A DNA stretch of 64,000 bases from Pseudomonas sp. JM0905a (GCF_014700075.1 NZ_JACXBU010000014.1:29664-93663), one strand, 5' to 3'. Shown: positions 46,688 through 57,067, counted from the first letter of the stretch. Program-made: numbers and translations. Notes: generated by a model from the letters alone, not told the origin.

Positions 46688-47887
46688 TCAGGCCGCGCTG
46701 AAGGTCTTGTGCGGGTCGATGACGAATTTCTTCGGTACGCCAGCATCGAACTCGCCATAGCCGCGCGGTGCGTCGTCCAGGCTGATGACCTGCACGCCCA
46801 CTACGTCGGCGATGTTGATGCGGTCCCACATGATCGCTTGCATGAGCGCGCGGTTGTACTTCATCACCGGGGTCTGGCCGGTGTGGAAGCTGTGGGATTT
46901 CGCCCAGCCGAGGCCGAAGCGGATGCTCAGGCTGCCGATCTTGGCGGCGGCATCCACCGCGCCCGGATCTTCGGTGACGTAGAGGCCGGGGATACCGATC
47001 TTGCCGGCCACGCGGGTGACCTGCATGAGCGAGTTGAGCACGGTGGCCGGAGCTTCGTGCTTGGCGCCTTCATGGCCGTGGCCGCGAGCTTCGAAGCCCA
47101 CCGCGTCCACCGCGCAATCCACTTCCGGCTCGCCCAGCAGCGCGGCGATCTGCTCGTGCAGCGGAGTGTCCAGCGACAGGTCGGCGATCTCGAAGCCCTG
47201 TGCCTTGGCGTGGGCAAGACGCGCAGGATTGAGGTCGCCGACGATGACCACCGCTGCGCCCAGCAGACGGGCGGAGGCGGCGGCAGCGAGGCCGACGGGA
47301 CCTGCGCCGGCAACGTACACGGTGCTGCCCGGACCAACGCCAGCGGTGACCGCGCCGTGGTAGCCGGTGGGCAGGATATCGGAGAGGCAGGTCAGGTCAC
47401 GGATCTTCTCCATGGCCTTGTCGCGCTCGGGCAGCTTGAGCAGGTTGAAGTCAGCGTAAGGAACGAGCACGTACTCGGCCTGGCCCCCGGTCCAGTCGCC
47501 CATGTCGACATAGCCGTAGGCGCCGCCGGCACGGGCCGGGTTGACGGTCAGGCACACGCCGGTGTGCATTTCCTTGCAGGAACGGCAGCGGCCGCAGGCC
47601 ACGTTGAACGGTACGGATACCAGGTCGCCGATCTGCAGGTTTTCCACGTCACGGCCTTTCTCGATCACCTCACCGGTGATTTCGTGGCCGAGCACGAGGC
47701 CGACCTGCGCGGTGGTGCGGCCACGCACCATGTGCTGGTCCGAGCCGCAGATGTTGGTGGAGACCACCTTCAGGATCACCCCGTGTTCGATCTTCTTGCC
47801 GCGAGGGTCCTGCATCTTCGGGTAGTCGATCTTCTGCACTTCGACTTTGCCCGCACCGAGATAAACGACACCACGATTACCAGACAT
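46688..47887 (-). CDS. fdhA: Glutathione-independent formaldehyde dehydrogenase
   Basis: 399 residues, zinc- and NAD-dependent medium-chain dehydrogenase that oxidises formaldehyde to formate without glutathione. Catalytic zinc: C47 (NICGSDQH), H68-E69 (GHEITGEV). Structural zinc cysteines C98, C101, C104, C112. NAD loop VAGAGPVGLAAAAS. It removes formaldehyde released by the demethylation of sarcosine. Same strand and order as soxBDAG-purU-fdhA in P. aeruginosa. Confidence 0.95.
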   Translation of the reverse strand: MSGNRGVVYLGAGKVEVQKIDYPKMQDPRGKKIEHGVILKVVSTNICGSDQHMVRGRTTAQVGLVLGHEITGEVIEKGRDVENLQIGDLVSVPFNVACGRCRSCKEMHTGVCLTVNPARAGGAYGYVDMGDWTGGQAEYVLVPYADFNLLKLPERDKAMEKIRDLTCLSDILPTGYHGAVTAGVGPGSTVYVAGAGPVGLAAAASARLLGAAVVIVGDLNPARLAHAKAQGFEIADLSLDTPLHEQIAALLGEPEVDCAVDAVGFEARGHGHEGAKHEAPATVLNSLMQVTRVAGKIGIPGLYVTEDPGAVDAAAKIGSLSIRFGLGWAKSHSFHTGQTPVMKYNRALMQAIMWDRINIADVVGVQVISLDDAPRGYGEFDAGVPKKFVIDPHKTFSAA

Positions 47888-48008
47888 GCGTAATTCTCCG
47901 TTGTTGTTGTGAACACAAAGGCGCGGCCATTGGCCACGCGGCCTTGCACTGGAGCTTGCATCTGTTGCCGGAGCCCGCCGGTGAAACCTGGCAGGGGCGA
48001 GCTCCTCA

Positions 48009-48077
48009 AGTAGGGTGGGCTTCAGCCCACCAATAGAAGCGTTACGTTGCGACTGGTGGGCTGAAGCCCGCCCTACA
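48009..48077. repeat. Inverted repeat between purU and fdhA
   Basis: Arms GTAGGGTGGGCTTCAGCCCACC and GGTGGGCTGAAGCCCGCCCTAC, each itself palindromic. It may act as a processing or attenuation site inside the catabolic transcript. Confidence 0.65.
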
Positions 48078-48094
48078 GCCGGGTAGCCACGTGA

Positions 48095-48958
48095 TCAGGC
48101 GTTGAGCACCACCGTGCGGTTGGCGTTGAGGAACACGCGCCGCTCGATGTGATAGCCGACGGCCTTGGCCAGGGTCAGGCACTCGATGTCACGGCCCTTG
48201 GCGACCAGATCTTCGGGGTAGTGGGCGTGGTCCACCGGCTCGACGCCCTGGGTGATGATCGGACCTTCGTCGAGGTCGTTATTGATGTAATGCGCTGTCG
48301 CCCCCACCAGCTTCACCCCCTTCTGGTAGGCCTGGTGGTAGGGCTTGGCGCCCTTGAAACCAGGCAGCAACGAGTGATGGATGTTGATCGCCCAGCCATC
48401 GAGCTTCTTGCACAGCTCGGGCGAGAGCACCTGCATGTAGCGGGCGAGGACCACCAGTTCGGCACCGGTCTGCTCGATCACCTGCATCACGCGGCGTTCC
48501 TGGGCCGGCTTGTCGTTCGGATCGAGGGGGAAGTGGTGGTAGGGAATCCCGTGCCAGCGGGCAAGGGGTTCCAGGTCCGGGTGGTTGGAGACCACCGCTA
48601 CCACGTCCATTTCCAGCTGGCCGATGCGCTGGCGGTAGAGCAGGTCGTTCAGGCAGTGGTCGGCCTTGGACACCATGATCACCACCTTGGCGCGATAGCC
48701 CGGCGGTGTCAGCTCCACCTGCATGTCGAAGGGCGCCAGGCGCTCGTCCAGGCCGGCCCGGAAGGCCTGCTCGTCGAAGCCATCCGGCTGGCGGAATTCG
48801 ACACGGATGAAGAAACGCGAAGACAGCCGGTCATCGAACGAATGGTGCTCGGTGACGTAGCAGCGCTGCTCGAAGAGAAAGCGCGTCACCGCATCCACGG
48901 TACCGAGCACACTCGGGCATTGGGCGGTGAGAATCCAGGTATCGGGGGTGCGGCTCAT
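48095..48958 (-). CDS. purU: Formyltetrahydrofolate deformylase
   Basis: 287 residues. N-terminal ACT domain (WILTAQCPSVLGTVDAVTRF), then a formyl-transferase-like domain with NIHHSLLPGFKGAKPYHQAY and the Asp of NNDLDEGPII. It hydrolyses 10-formyl-THF to formate and THF, draining the C1 units generated by sarcosine oxidase. GGAG precedes the ATG. It lies between soxG and fdhA; PurU1 position in P. aeruginosa. Confidence 0.93.
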   Translation of the reverse strand: MSRTPDTWILTAQCPSVLGTVDAVTRFLFEQRCYVTEHHSFDDRLSSRFFIRVEFRQPDGFDEQAFRAGLDERLAPFDMQVELTPPGYRAKVVIMVSKADHCLNDLLYRQRIGQLEMDVVAVVSNHPDLEPLARWHGIPYHHFPLDPNDKPAQERRVMQVIEQTGAELVVLARYMQVLSPELCKKLDGWAINIHHSLLPGFKGAKPYHQAYQKGVKLVGATAHYINNDLDEGPIITQGVEPVDHAHYPEDLVAKGRDIECLTLAKAVGYHIERRVFLNANRTVVLNA

Positions 48959-48981
48959 CTCGATCTCCAACGGCGCAACAA

Positions 48982-49091
48982 CGTAGGTTGGTGCTGAGCT
49001 TGCGAAGCCCAACAAGGAGCGTGCAGCGCTCCCTGAGGTCCATTCGGGGCTCCGCTCGTTGGGCCTCGCTGCGCTCGGCACCAACCTACGA
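48982..49091. repeat. Inverted repeat between soxG and purU
   Basis: Outer arms GTAGGTTGGTGC and GCACCAACCTAC are perfect complements, with inner arms CGAAGCCCAAC / GTTGGGCCTCG. A complete member of the GTAGGTTGG repeat family. Confidence 0.7.
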
Positions 49092-49106
49092 AGAGCCCCG
49101 TGCAGG

Positions 49107-49736
49107 TCAGGCTTTCACCGCCAGTCCGTACTCCGCGCTGGCGTCCTGCAGCCACAGCCAGATGTAGTCGGAGAAGCTGCGGCGGATCAGCAGTTCCCAG
49201 CTGTCTTCGCCGGTGTGGCGGATCACCGCGCCGGCCTTGCCGAAGGTGGTGCCGACGGCCTTGCCGACCGGGAAGTTGCTGGGGTGCACGTCGTAGGGGG
49301 TGGACTTCATCAGCACGTCGCGGACGTGGGGTCCGGAGAGCTCGACGAGGGTCTGGCCGCCGCTGACGTTGACCACGGAGATGTGCTGGCCATCCAGCGC
49401 CTTGCGCAGGCGCTGTTCGGTCTCGAACTCCTGGCCGCTCGGCACGATCAGCAGCCACTCATCCGGGCCGAGCCACTGCAGCGAGGTATCGCCGTTGGCC
49501 ACCAGGGTCAGGGCCACCGGCAGCTCAAGGCCGAGGGCGCTGTGCACGCCGCCGGAGAAGGCCGGGTCCTTGGCGTCACCACGGATCACCAGGTGGCCGA
49601 GGAGCTTCTTCTCGCGCAGGACCACGCCGGCGCTGCTCTTGCCCTTGCGCGCCAGCTCATCGAGGCCGGCGTGGTACAGCGGCGACTCGGCATGGGCGGC
49701 ATCAGGACGCTGTTTGTAGACGTTCACGTTAGACAT
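49107..49736 (-). CDS. soxG: Sarcosine oxidase gamma subunit
   Basis: 209 residues, a GcvT/YgfZ-related subunit of the heterotetrameric enzyme. Features: LQWLGPDEWLLIV, VVNVSGGQTLVELSGPHVRDV, DVHPSNFPVGKAVGTTFGKA and RHTGEDSWELLIRRSFSDYIW. It helps bind the covalent flavin and the tunnel to the folate site. The ATG at 49736 overlaps the soxA stop by 8 bases. Confidence 0.92.
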   Translation of the reverse strand: MSNVNVYKQRPDAAHAESPLYHAGLDELARKGKSSAGVVLREKKLLGHLVIRGDAKDPAFSGGVHSALGLELPVALTLVANGDTSLQWLGPDEWLLIVPSGQEFETEQRLRKALDGQHISVVNVSGGQTLVELSGPHVRDVLMKSTPYDVHPSNFPVGKAVGTTFGKAGAVIRHTGEDSWELLIRRSFSDYIWLWLQDASAEYGLAVKA

Positions 49737-52700
49737 TCTGGCGATCCCCTTTCGGGTCATAGAACACGGAGCTGCAGATTTCGGCTTCGATCACGCTGCC
49801 ATCGGCCAGCGGTGCGAACACACGCTCACCCATGCGCTTCAAGCCGCCCTTGACCACCGCCATGGCGAAGGAATACCCCATGGTCGCGCTCATGTAGCTG
49901 GAGGTGACGTGGCCGACCATCTTCATCGGGATGGACTGCTTCGGATCGAACACCAGCTGGGCGCCTTCCGGCAGCACCTTGTTCGGGTCGATGGGCTTCA
50001 GGCCCACCAGCTGCTTGCGGTCTTCACGCAGGCAGTCTTCGCGGTTCATGCCGCGCCAGCCGATCCAGGAGAAGGCCTTGTTGCGGCCGACGCACCAGCC
50101 CATGTTCAGGTCGTCCGGGGTCACCGAGCCGTCGGTATCCTGACCGACGATGATGAAGCCCTTCTCGGCCCGCAGTACGTGCATGGTTTCGGTGCCGTAC
50201 GGGGTCAGGTTGTACTTCTTGCCAGCCTCGACGACCTTCTCCCACACGCCCAGGGCGTAGTCGGCCTGCACGTTCACTTCGTAGGAAAGCTCACCGGTGA
50301 AGGAGATCCGGAACACGCGGGCCGGTACGCCACCCACCAGGCCTTCCTTCCAGGTCATGAAGGGGAAGGCGTCCTTGTCCAGGTCGATGTCGGTGACCTC
50401 GGCCAGCAGCTTGCGGCTGTTGGGGCCGGACAGGGTCATGGTGGCCCAGTGGTCGGTGACCGAGGTGAAGTACACCTTCAGCTCCGGCCATTCGGTCTGG
50501 TGGTAGATCTCCAGCCATTCCATCACCCGGGCGGCACCGCCGGTGGTGGTGGTCATGATGAAGTGGTTCTCGCCGACGCAGGCGGTCACGCCGTCGTCGA
50601 AGACCATGCCGTCTTCCTTGCACATCAGGCCGTAGCGGGCCTTGCCCACGTCCAGCTTGGTCCAGGCGTTGGAGTACACGCGGTTGAGGAACTCGCGCGC
50701 ATCCGGGCCCTGGATGTCGATCTTGCCGAGGGTCGAGGCGTCGAGGATGCCCACGCTGTCACGCACGGCCTTGCATTCGCGGGCCACGGCGGCATGCATG
50801 TCTTCGCCGCGCTTGGGGAAGTACCACGGGCGCTTCCACTGGCCGACGTCCTCGAATTCCGCGCCCTGCTCCAGGTGCCAGCGGTGCATGGCGGTGTAGC
50901 GCTTGGGCTCGAACAGGTGGCCGCAGTGACGGCCGGCAACAGCGCCGAAGGTCACCGGGGTGTAGTTCGGGCGGAACATGGTGGTGCCCATCTCGGCGAT
51001 GCTGATGCCCATCGAGCGGGCGGCAATGGCCAGACCGTTGATGTTGCCCAGCTTGCCCTGGTCGGTACCGAAGCCCAGCGCGGTGTAGCGCTTGACGTGC
51101 TCGACCGACTCGAAGCCCTCACGGGTTGCCAGCTCGATACCGGCGGAGGTGACGTCGTTCTGCAGGTCGACGAACTGCTTCGGTGCGCGGGAGGTGGACT
51201 TGTCGTGAGGCACCTGGAACAGCGCCACCGAGGCCTCTTCCTTGCGCTTCTCGGTCTTCGGCAGGGTGCCTTCGACCATCTTGAAGCCGGCTTCGGCAGC
51301 AGCCTTGGCGCCCGCTTCGAAACCGTCGGCCAGGGCGTCGCCCAGACCGAACACGCCATTCACGGCACCGGCGCAGATGCGTTTCTGGAAGCCTTCACCC
51401 GGCACGAAGGCGAGGATGTCTTCACGCCAGATCGGCTTGCCGCCCAGGTGGGAAGCCAGGTGCACCACCGGGCTGTAGCCGCCGGAGCTGACGATCAGGT
51501 CGCACTCCACCACTTCGCCGGGGCTGGTGACCTTGTGGCTCTTCAGGTCGATGGCGCAGATACGGGCGCCAGTGACGCGCTTGCTGCCACGGGCCTCGAC
51601 CACGGCGCTGCCGGTGAGGATGCGCACGCCACGGGCGCGGGCTTCTTCCACCCAGGCACCACGCGGGTTGCTGCGGGCGTCGGCCACGGCCACCACCTTC
51701 TGGCCGGCGTCGAGCCAGTCCAGCACCACGCGGTAGGCGTAATCGTTGTTGGTGGACAGCACCAGCTGGCGACCCGGCGCCACGCCGTAGCGGTTTACGT
51801 AGGTGGAGACGGCGCCGGCGAGCATGTTGCCCGGCACGTCGTTGTTCGAGTACACCAGCGGGCGCTCGTGGGCACCGGCGGCCAGCACCACGCGCTTGGC
51901 ACGGACACGATGGACGCGGTGGCGGGCCTGGCCATGGGGCGCAACTTCGCCCAGGTGATCGGTCAGGCGCTGGTGGATGGTGAGGAAGTTGTGATCGTGA
52001 TAGCCGTTCACCGTGGCGCGCGGCAGCAGGGTCACTTCCGGCAGCTTCTCCAGCTCGGCGATGGCCTTGGCCACCCACTCGGCTGCGGGCTTGCCGTCCA
52101 GGGTTTCGCGGGTATCCAGCAGGCTGCCACCGAACTCTTCCTGTTCGTCGGCGAGGATCACACGGGCGCCGCTACGGCCGGCGGCCAGGGCCGCAGCGAT
52201 ACCGGCGGGGCCGGCACCGACCACCAGCACGTCGCAGTACTGGTTCATGTGGTCGTAGATGTCCGGGTCGACTTCCAGGGGCGCACGACCGAGGCCGGCG
52301 GCCTTGCGGATGTACTTCTCGTAGGTCAGCCACAGGTTCTGCGGATACATGAAGGTCTTGTAGTAGAAACCGGGCGGCATCATGCCGCCGCCGACCTTGC
52401 CGAGGATGCCCATGACGTCGTTTTTGACGTTCGGCCAGCCGTTGGTGCTGTTGGCCACCAGGCCCGCGTACAGCGCCTGCTGGGTGGCACGCACGTTGGG
52501 CACCTGTGAGGCTTCGGTGGAGCCGATCTGCAGCACAGCGTTGGGCTCTTCCGCACCAGCAGCAACGATGCCGCGCGGACGGGAGTACTTGAAGCTGCGG
52601 CCGACGATGTCGACGCCGTTGGCCAGCAGGGCCGCGGCCAGGGTGTCACCGGCGTAGCCCTGATAGTTCTCGCCGTTGAAGGTGAAGGTCAGCGATTGGC

Positions 52701-52746
52701 TGCGATCGACGCGGCCACCCTTGGGAAGGCGATTGACCTGGCTCAT
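49729..52746 (-). CDS. soxA: Sarcosine oxidase alpha subunit
   Basis: 1005 residues. N-terminal ferredoxin-like fold (LTFTFNGENYQGYAGDTLAA), NAD/FAD domain with VGAGPAG at 176-182 and a second dinucleotide region (VLAAGAHERPLVYSNND), then a C-terminal aminomethyltransferase (GcvT-like) folate domain (HAAVARECKAVRDSVGILDAS on; GPDAREFLNRVY). It takes the CH2 from the imine to THF as 5,10-methylene-THF. Its ATG overlaps soxD by 4 bases. Confidence 0.95.
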   Translation of the reverse strand: MSQVNRLPKGGRVDRSQSLTFTFNGENYQGYAGDTLAAALLANGVDIVGRSFKYSRPRGIVAAGAEEPNAVLQIGSTEASQVPNVRATQQALYAGLVANSTNGWPNVKNDVMGILGKVGGGMMPPGFYYKTFMYPQNLWLTYEKYIRKAAGLGRAPLEVDPDIYDHMNQYCDVLVVGAGPAGIAAALAAGRSGARVILADEQEEFGGSLLDTRETLDGKPAAEWVAKAIAELEKLPEVTLLPRATVNGYHDHNFLTIHQRLTDHLGEVAPHGQARHRVHRVRAKRVVLAAGAHERPLVYSNNDVPGNMLAGAVSTYVNRYGVAPGRQLVLSTNNDYAYRVVLDWLDAGQKVVAVADARSNPRGAWVEEARARGVRILTGSAVVEARGSKRVTGARICAIDLKSHKVTSPGEVVECDLIVSSGGYSPVVHLASHLGGKPIWREDILAFVPGEGFQKRICAGAVNGVFGLGDALADGFEAGAKAAAEAGFKMVEGTLPKTEKRKEEASVALFQVPHDKSTSRAPKQFVDLQNDVTSAGIELATREGFESVEHVKRYTALGFGTDQGKLGNINGLAIAARSMGISIAEMGTTMFRPNYTPVTFGAVAGRHCGHLFEPKRYTAMHRWHLEQGAEFEDVGQWKRPWYFPKRGEDMHAAVARECKAVRDSVGILDASTLGKIDIQGPDAREFLNRVYSNAWTKLDVGKARYGLMCKEDGMVFDDGVTACVGENHFIMTTTTGGAARVMEWLEIYHQTEWPELKVYFTSVTDHWATMTLSGPNSRKLLAEVTDIDLDKDAFPFMTWKEGLVGGVPARVFRISFTGELSYEVNVQADYALGVWEKVVEAGKKYNLTPYGTETMHVLRAEKGFIIVGQDTDGSVTPDDLNMGWCVGRNKAFSWIGWRGMNREDCLREDRKQLVGLKPIDPNKVLPEGAQLVFDPKQSIPMKMVGHVTSSYMSATMGYSFAMAVVKGGLKRMGERVFAPLADGSVIEAEICSSVFYDPKGDRQNV

Positions 52747-53069
52747 GCCGTTACTCCTGCGGTCGCGGCTTTCTTCTCGCCGACGTTGGCCTCGGTGACA
52801 GTGGGTTTCTCACCGATCTTGTAGGTTTCGAGGATTTCGTAGCTCACGGTGTGGCGCGTGGCGTTGAAATACTTGCGGCAGCCGGCGGAGTGCACCCACA
52901 GCTCGTGGTGGATGCCGCGCGGGTTGTCGCGGAAGAAGATGTAGTCGCCCCACTCCTCGTCGGTGCAGGCGTTCGGATCCAGGGGGCGCGGGATGTGCGC
53001 CTGGCCCTTGGCATGGAATTCCTCTTCGGAGCGCAGCTCGCCACAGTAGGGGCAGAAAATGTGCAGCAT
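52743..53069 (-). CDS. soxD: Sarcosine oxidase delta subunit
   Basis: 108 residues. The zinc ligands of this subunit are present: C6 and C9 (FCPYCGE), H60 and C64 (HSAGCRKYF). The C-terminal ~20 residues are variable. It lies 11 bases after soxB. The start is the ATG at 53069; the longer frame that runs back into soxB is a shadow. Confidence 0.92.
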   Translation of the reverse strand: MLHIFCPYCGELRSEEEFHAKGQAHIPRPLDPNACTDEEWGDYIFFRDNPRGIHHELWVHSAGCRKYFNATRHTVSYEILETYKIGEKPTVTEANVGEKKAATAGVTA

Positions 53070-53080
53070 GGCGATTCTCC

Positions 53081-54331
53081 TTAGTGAGCCACGGCAGCGG
53101 CGCCGTGCTCGTCGATCAGTGCGCCGGTATGGAAACGGTCGATGGAGAAGGGCTTGGCCAGCGGGTGCATTTCGCCGCGCGCCAGGCTGGCCGCGAAAAC
53201 ATGGCCCGAGCCCGGAGTGGCCTTGAAGCCGCCGGTGCCCCAACCGCAGTTGAAGAACAGGTTCTTCACCGGGGTCTTGGAGATGATCGGGCAGGCGTCG
53301 GGCGTGGTATCCACGATGCCGCCCCACTGACGGTTCATGCGCACGCGGGAGAGGATCGGGAACATCTCCACGATCGCCTGCAGGGTGTGCTCGATGGTCC
53401 CGTAGGAGCCGCGCTGGCCATAGCCGTTGTAGCCGTCGATACCGGCACCGATGACCAGGTCGCCCTTGTCGGACTGGCTGATGTAGCCATGCACGGCGTT
53501 GGACATGATCACGCTGTGGATGATCGGCTTGATCGGCTCGGACACCAGGGCCTGCAGCGGGTGGGATTCCAGCGGAAGGCGGAAGCCGGCCTGCTTGGCC
53601 ATGTGGCCGGAGTTACCGGCGGTGACCACACCGACGCGCTTGGCGCCGATGAAGCCGCGGTTGGTTTCGACACCGATCACCGCGCCATCCTGCTTGCGGA
53701 AACCGAGCACCTCGGTGTTCTGCAGCAGGTCGACACCCAGGGCGTCGGCGGCACGGGCGTAGCCCCAGGCCACGGCGTCATGGCGGGCCACGCCCCCACG
53801 ACGCTGAACGGTGGAACCCATGATCGGGTAACGGGTGCTCTTGCTGCAGTCGAGGAAGGGAATCTCCTCGGCTACCTGGCGAGCATCCAGCAGTTCACCA
53901 TCCACACCGTTCAGGCGGTTGGCGTTGACCCGGCGAGCCGAGTCACGCATGTCCTGCAAGGTGTGGCAGAGGTTGTAGACGCCACGCTGGGAGAACATCA
54001 CGTTGTAGTTCAGGTCCTGGGACAGGCCCTCCCACAGTTTCATCGCGTGCTCGTACAGCTGCGCCGCCTCGTCCCACAGGTAGTTGGAGCGGACGATGGT
54101 GGTGTTGCGCGCGGTGTTGCCGCCGCCCAGCCAGCCCTTCTCCACCACCGCGACGTTCTTCACGCCGAATTCCTTGGCCAGGTAGTAGGCGGTGGCCAGG
54201 CCGTGGCCGCCACCGCCGACGATGATCACGTCATAGACCGGCTTCGGCGTCGGGTTGCGCCACATGCGTTGCCAGTTTTCGTGGTGGCTCAGGGAGTGCT
54301 TGAACAGACCGAAGCCGGAATAACGTTGCAT
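53081..54331 (-). CDS. soxB: Sarcosine oxidase beta subunit
   Basis: 416 residues. Carries the covalent FMN and non-covalent FAD that oxidise sarcosine to the imine with H2O2 release. FAD-binding GGGGHG at residues 39-44 ([19 protein letters not shown]); other marks are [20 protein letters not shown] and [20 protein letters not shown]. First sox gene after glyA, 15 bases downstream of it. Confidence 0.95.
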   Translation of the reverse strand: MQRYSGFGLFKHSLSHHENWQRMWRNPTPKPVYDVIIVGGGGHGLATAYYLAKEFGVKNVAVVEKGWLGGGNTARNTTIVRSNYLWDEAAQLYEHAMKLWEGLSQDLNYNVMFSQRGVYNLCHTLQDMRDSARRVNANRLNGVDGELLDARQVAEEIPFLDCSKSTRYPIMGSTVQRRGGVARHDAVAWGYARAADALGVDLLQNTEVLGFRKQDGAVIGVETNRGFIGAKRVGVVTAGNSGHMAKQAGFRLPLESHPLQALVSEPIKPIIHSVIMSNAVHGYISQSDKGDLVIGAGIDGYNGYGQRGSYGTIEHTLQAIVEMFPILSRVRMNRQWGGIVDTTPDACPIISKTPVKNLFFNCGWGTGGFKATPGSGHVFAASLARGEMHPLAKPFSIDRFHTGALIDEHGAAAVAH

Positions 54332-54346
54332 GTTCGGACTCCTGGA

Positions 54347-55600
54347 TTAGCGGTAGACGGGGAAGTCGGCGCAGAGGCCGGCGACCTGCTTGGCCACCTG
54401 GGCTTCCACGTCGGCATCGCCGAGATGGTCGAGGATGTCGCAGATCCAGCCAGCCAGCTCGGTGCTCTGGGCTTCCTTGAAGCCACGGCTGGTGATGGCC
54501 GGGGTGCCGATGCGTACGCCCGAGGTCACGAAAGGCGACTGCGGATCGTTCGGCACGGCGTTCTTGTTCACGGTGATGCCGGCGCGGCCGAGGGCGGCGT
54601 CTGCTTCCTTGCCGGTCTTGCCCTGCTTGATCAGGCTGACCAGGAACAGGTGGTTGTCGGTGCCACCGGACACCACGTCGTAGCCGCGCTTGATGAACAC
54701 ACCGGCCATGGCCTGGGCGTTCTTGATCACCTGGGCCTGGTATTCCTTGAAGCCGGGCTCCAGCGCCTCCTTGAAGCACACGGCCTTGGCGGCGATGACA
54801 TGCATCAGCGGGCCGCCCTGGGCACCCGGGAACACGGCGGAGTTCAGCTTCTTCTCGATCTCTTCGTTGGACTTGGCCAGGATCAGGCCGCCACGCGGAC
54901 CGCGCAGGGTCTTGTGAGTGGTGGTGGTGACCACGTCGGCGTAGGGCAGCGGGTTCGGGTACAGGCCAGCGGCAACCAGGCCGGCGACGTGGGCCATGTC
55001 GACGAACAGCAGCGCCCCGACCTTGTCGGCGATGGCGCGGAAGCGTGGGAAGTCGAGGGTCTTGGAGTAGGCGGAGAAGCCGGCGACGATCATCTTCGGC
55101 TTGTGTTCCACGGCCAGGCGCTCGACCTCGTCGTAGTCGATCAGGCCGGTGGCGGTGTCCAGGCCGTACTGCACGGCGTTATACAGCTTGCCGGAAGACG
55201 ACACCTTGGCGCCGTGGGTCAGGTGGCCACCGTGGGCCAGGCTCATGCCGAGGATGGTGTCGCCGGCGTTCAGCAGGGCCAGGTAGACGGCGCTGTTGGC
55301 CTGGGAACCGGAGTGCGGCTGGACGTTGGCATAATCAGCACCGAACAGTTGCTTGGCGCGGTCGATGGCCAGCTGCTCGACCTTGTCGACGAACTCGCAG
55401 CCACCGTAATAGCGCTTGCCCGGGTAGCCTTCGGCGTACTTGTTGGTCAGGCCGCTGCCCTGGGCTTCCATCACGCGCTTGCTGGTGTAGTTTTCCGAGG
55501 CGATCAGCTCGATGTGGTCTTCCTGACGGCGCTCTTCTTCCTGCATCGCGCTGAACAGTTCGTCGTCGTAACCCTGGATCTGGTCTTGCTTGCTGAACAT
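54347..55600 (-). CDS. glyA: Serine hydroxymethyltransferase
   Basis: 417 residues. PLP lysine K230 ([16 protein letters not shown]), N-terminal [10 protein letters not shown]. It joins glycine with 5,10-methylene-THF to serine, using both products of sarcosine oxidase. It leads the sox operon, as glyA1 does in P. aeruginosa. AGGAG lies 9 bases before the ATG. Confidence 0.95.
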   Translation of the reverse strand: MFSKQDQIQGYDDELFSAMQEEERRQEDHIELIASENYTSKRVMEAQGSGLTNKYAEGYPGKRYYGGCEFVDKVEQLAIDRAKQLFGADYANVQPHSGSQANSAVYLALLNAGDTILGMSLAHGGHLTHGAKVSSSGKLYNAVQYGLDTATGLIDYDEVERLAVEHKPKMIVAGFSAYSKTLDFPRFRAIADKVGALLFVDMAHVAGLVAAGLYPNPLPYADVVTTTTHKTLRGPRGGLILAKSNEEIEKKLNSAVFPGAQGGPLMHVIAAKAVCFKEALEPGFKEYQAQVIKNAQAMAGVFIKRGYDVVSGGTDNHLFLVSLIKQGKTGKEADAALGRAGITVNKNAVPNDPQSPFVTSGVRIGTPAITSRGFKEAQSTELAGWICDILDHLGDADVEAQVAKQVAGLCADFPVYR

Positions 55601-55980
55601 CGATGATCTCCTGCGACAACCCGCTGTCGTCTCTGTTGTTTTGGGGGCTTGGCGCCTGCCACTGCAGTGCGGTCGGTGCCAGCCTGTTGCGGCCGATTGT
55701 GCGAGTTAGTCCGACACCCCGTTTGCCTGTTTGCGACGTGTAAATGCCCAAACTTGCCCAGGCAGCGACGGAAAAGTGTTCGATTACCGAAGACCTCTCC
55801 GCCAGCCCCCGGATATCGCGCAGGGACGCCGCTGATGCAGGCCTGGAATGGGTGTAAGCTGGACCCCGGCGCGGGCCCGCTCCCGTGCCGCAGAACAATA
55901 AAAAGACAGAACTGCATTTCGACTTCTGCCTCACCCGCCAATACCCAAAAACGACAGTCGATGCAGTGGAGGAAGAACCC
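55601..55980. promoter_or_regulatory. Divergent control region of glyA-sox and the GlxA-type regulator
   Basis: 380 bases without a gene. On the glyA strand GTCGC occurs twice about 32 bases apart (near 55734 and 55766), flanking an AT-richer piece with TTTACA; this could be the activator site, with low certainty. No match to the 28-base repeat of the creatinine genes is seen. Confidence 0.35.
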
Positions 55981-57000
55981 ATGGCTGTTGCGAACCTTGC
56001 GGCGCCGCCCGTCGACGAAATCCAGGCCCAATCCCGGCCTGACGCAGTGAAGACTTTCGGTTTCCTGCTGATCCCCAACTTCAACACCATCGGCTGCGCC
56101 GCGGCCATGGAAACCCTGCGCATGGCCAACCTGGCCGCCAAGCGCCCGCTTTATCGTTCCTGCCTGATCGCCGCCGACCATGAGCCGGTGCAGGCCAGCA
56201 ACGGCATGCGCGTGGTTCCGGACTATTCCATCCACGACGCCCCCGAGCTGGACACCCTGTTCGTCGTCGGCGCCAACCCCATCCCGGCCCGCAACGACCG
56301 CAACCTGCTGCGCTGGGTGCGCCGTCTTGCCGGCCTGGGCGTGCCCCTTGGCGGGATCTGCAGCGGCAGCCACCTGCTGGCCAGCGCCGAGCTGCTCAAG
56401 GGCTATCGCTGCACGGTGCATTGGGAAGACATTGAGCAGGTGAAGGACAAGTTCCCCGGCATCGTCATCTCCAACCAGCTGTTCGAGCTGGATCGTGATC
56501 GCTACACCTGCTCCGGCGGCACCGCGTCCATGGACATGACCCTGCAGCTCATTGCCCGCGAGCCGGGCGGCGTGGAGATCGCTACCCGCGCCGCGGAACT
56601 GCTTCTCTGCGACCGCATGCGCGGCGCCCGCGAGCAGCAACGCGTTCCACTGCGGCAGAAGCTTGGGCACGCCCAGCCGAAGCTGAGCCAGATCGTCGCG
56701 ATCATGGAAGCCAATCTGGAGGAACCGCTGGAACTGGAAGAGCTGGCGCAGCTCAATGAGGTGTCGGTACGCCAACTGGAACGGCTGTTCCACAAGTACC
56801 TGGACCGCACGCCCAGCCAGTACTACCTGGAACTGCGCCTGAACCGCGCTCGCGACCTGCTGCTGCGCAGCGAGTCCCAGGTCCGTGACATCGCCCTGGC
56901 CTGCGGCTTCGCCTCGCCGGCGCACTTCTCCAAGTGCTACAGCCGCTTCTTCGGCCACTCGCCGCGCGGGGAGCGCAAGCAGAGTCCATTGCATGCCTGA
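55981..57000 (+). CDS. GlxA/AraC family regulator, probable controller of the sox operon
   Basis: 339 residues. N-terminal DJ-1/PfpI-like domain (~20-200; GFLLIPNFNTIGCAAAMETL, GGICSGSHLLASAELLKGY, VHWED, CSGGTASMDMTLQLIA) and a C-terminal AraC HTH pair (~240-330; LEELAQLNEVSVRQLERLF, DIALACGFASPAHFSKCYS). It belongs with GbdR, CdhR, ArgR and SouR. Divergence from glyA-soxBDAG makes it a candidate SouR-type sarcosine activator; in P. aeruginosa souR is elsewhere, from memory. GGAGG lies before the ATG at 55981. Confidence 0.85.
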   Translation: MAVANLAAPPVDEIQAQSRPDAVKTFGFLLIPNFNTIGCAAAMETLRMANLAAKRPLYRSCLIAADHEPVQASNGMRVVPDYSIHDAPELDTLFVVGANPIPARNDRNLLRWVRRLAGLGVPLGGICSGSHLLASAELLKGYRCTVHWEDIEQVKDKFPGIVISNQLFELDRDRYTCSGGTASMDMTLQLIAREPGGVEIATRAAELLLCDRMRGAREQQRVPLRQKLGHAQPKLSQIVAIMEANLEEPLELEELAQLNEVSVRQLERLFHKYLDRTPSQYYLELRLNRARDLLLRSESQVRDIALACGFASPAHFSKCYSRFFGHSPRGERKQSPLHA

Positions 57001-57067
57001 GGCCTCCACCGACATCGCTTTCCAGTGGGACCGCCCCCACAAAGAAGAACGAGGCCATCAGCCCAAA

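Noticed and set aside
49909..52509. 866-codon plus-strand frame opposite soxA
   Set aside because: Composition (Val/Gly/His-rich) and exact opposition to soxA show it is a shadow. The same reasoning excludes the long frames opposite glyA-soxB, the acyl-CoA dehydrogenases and creatinase.
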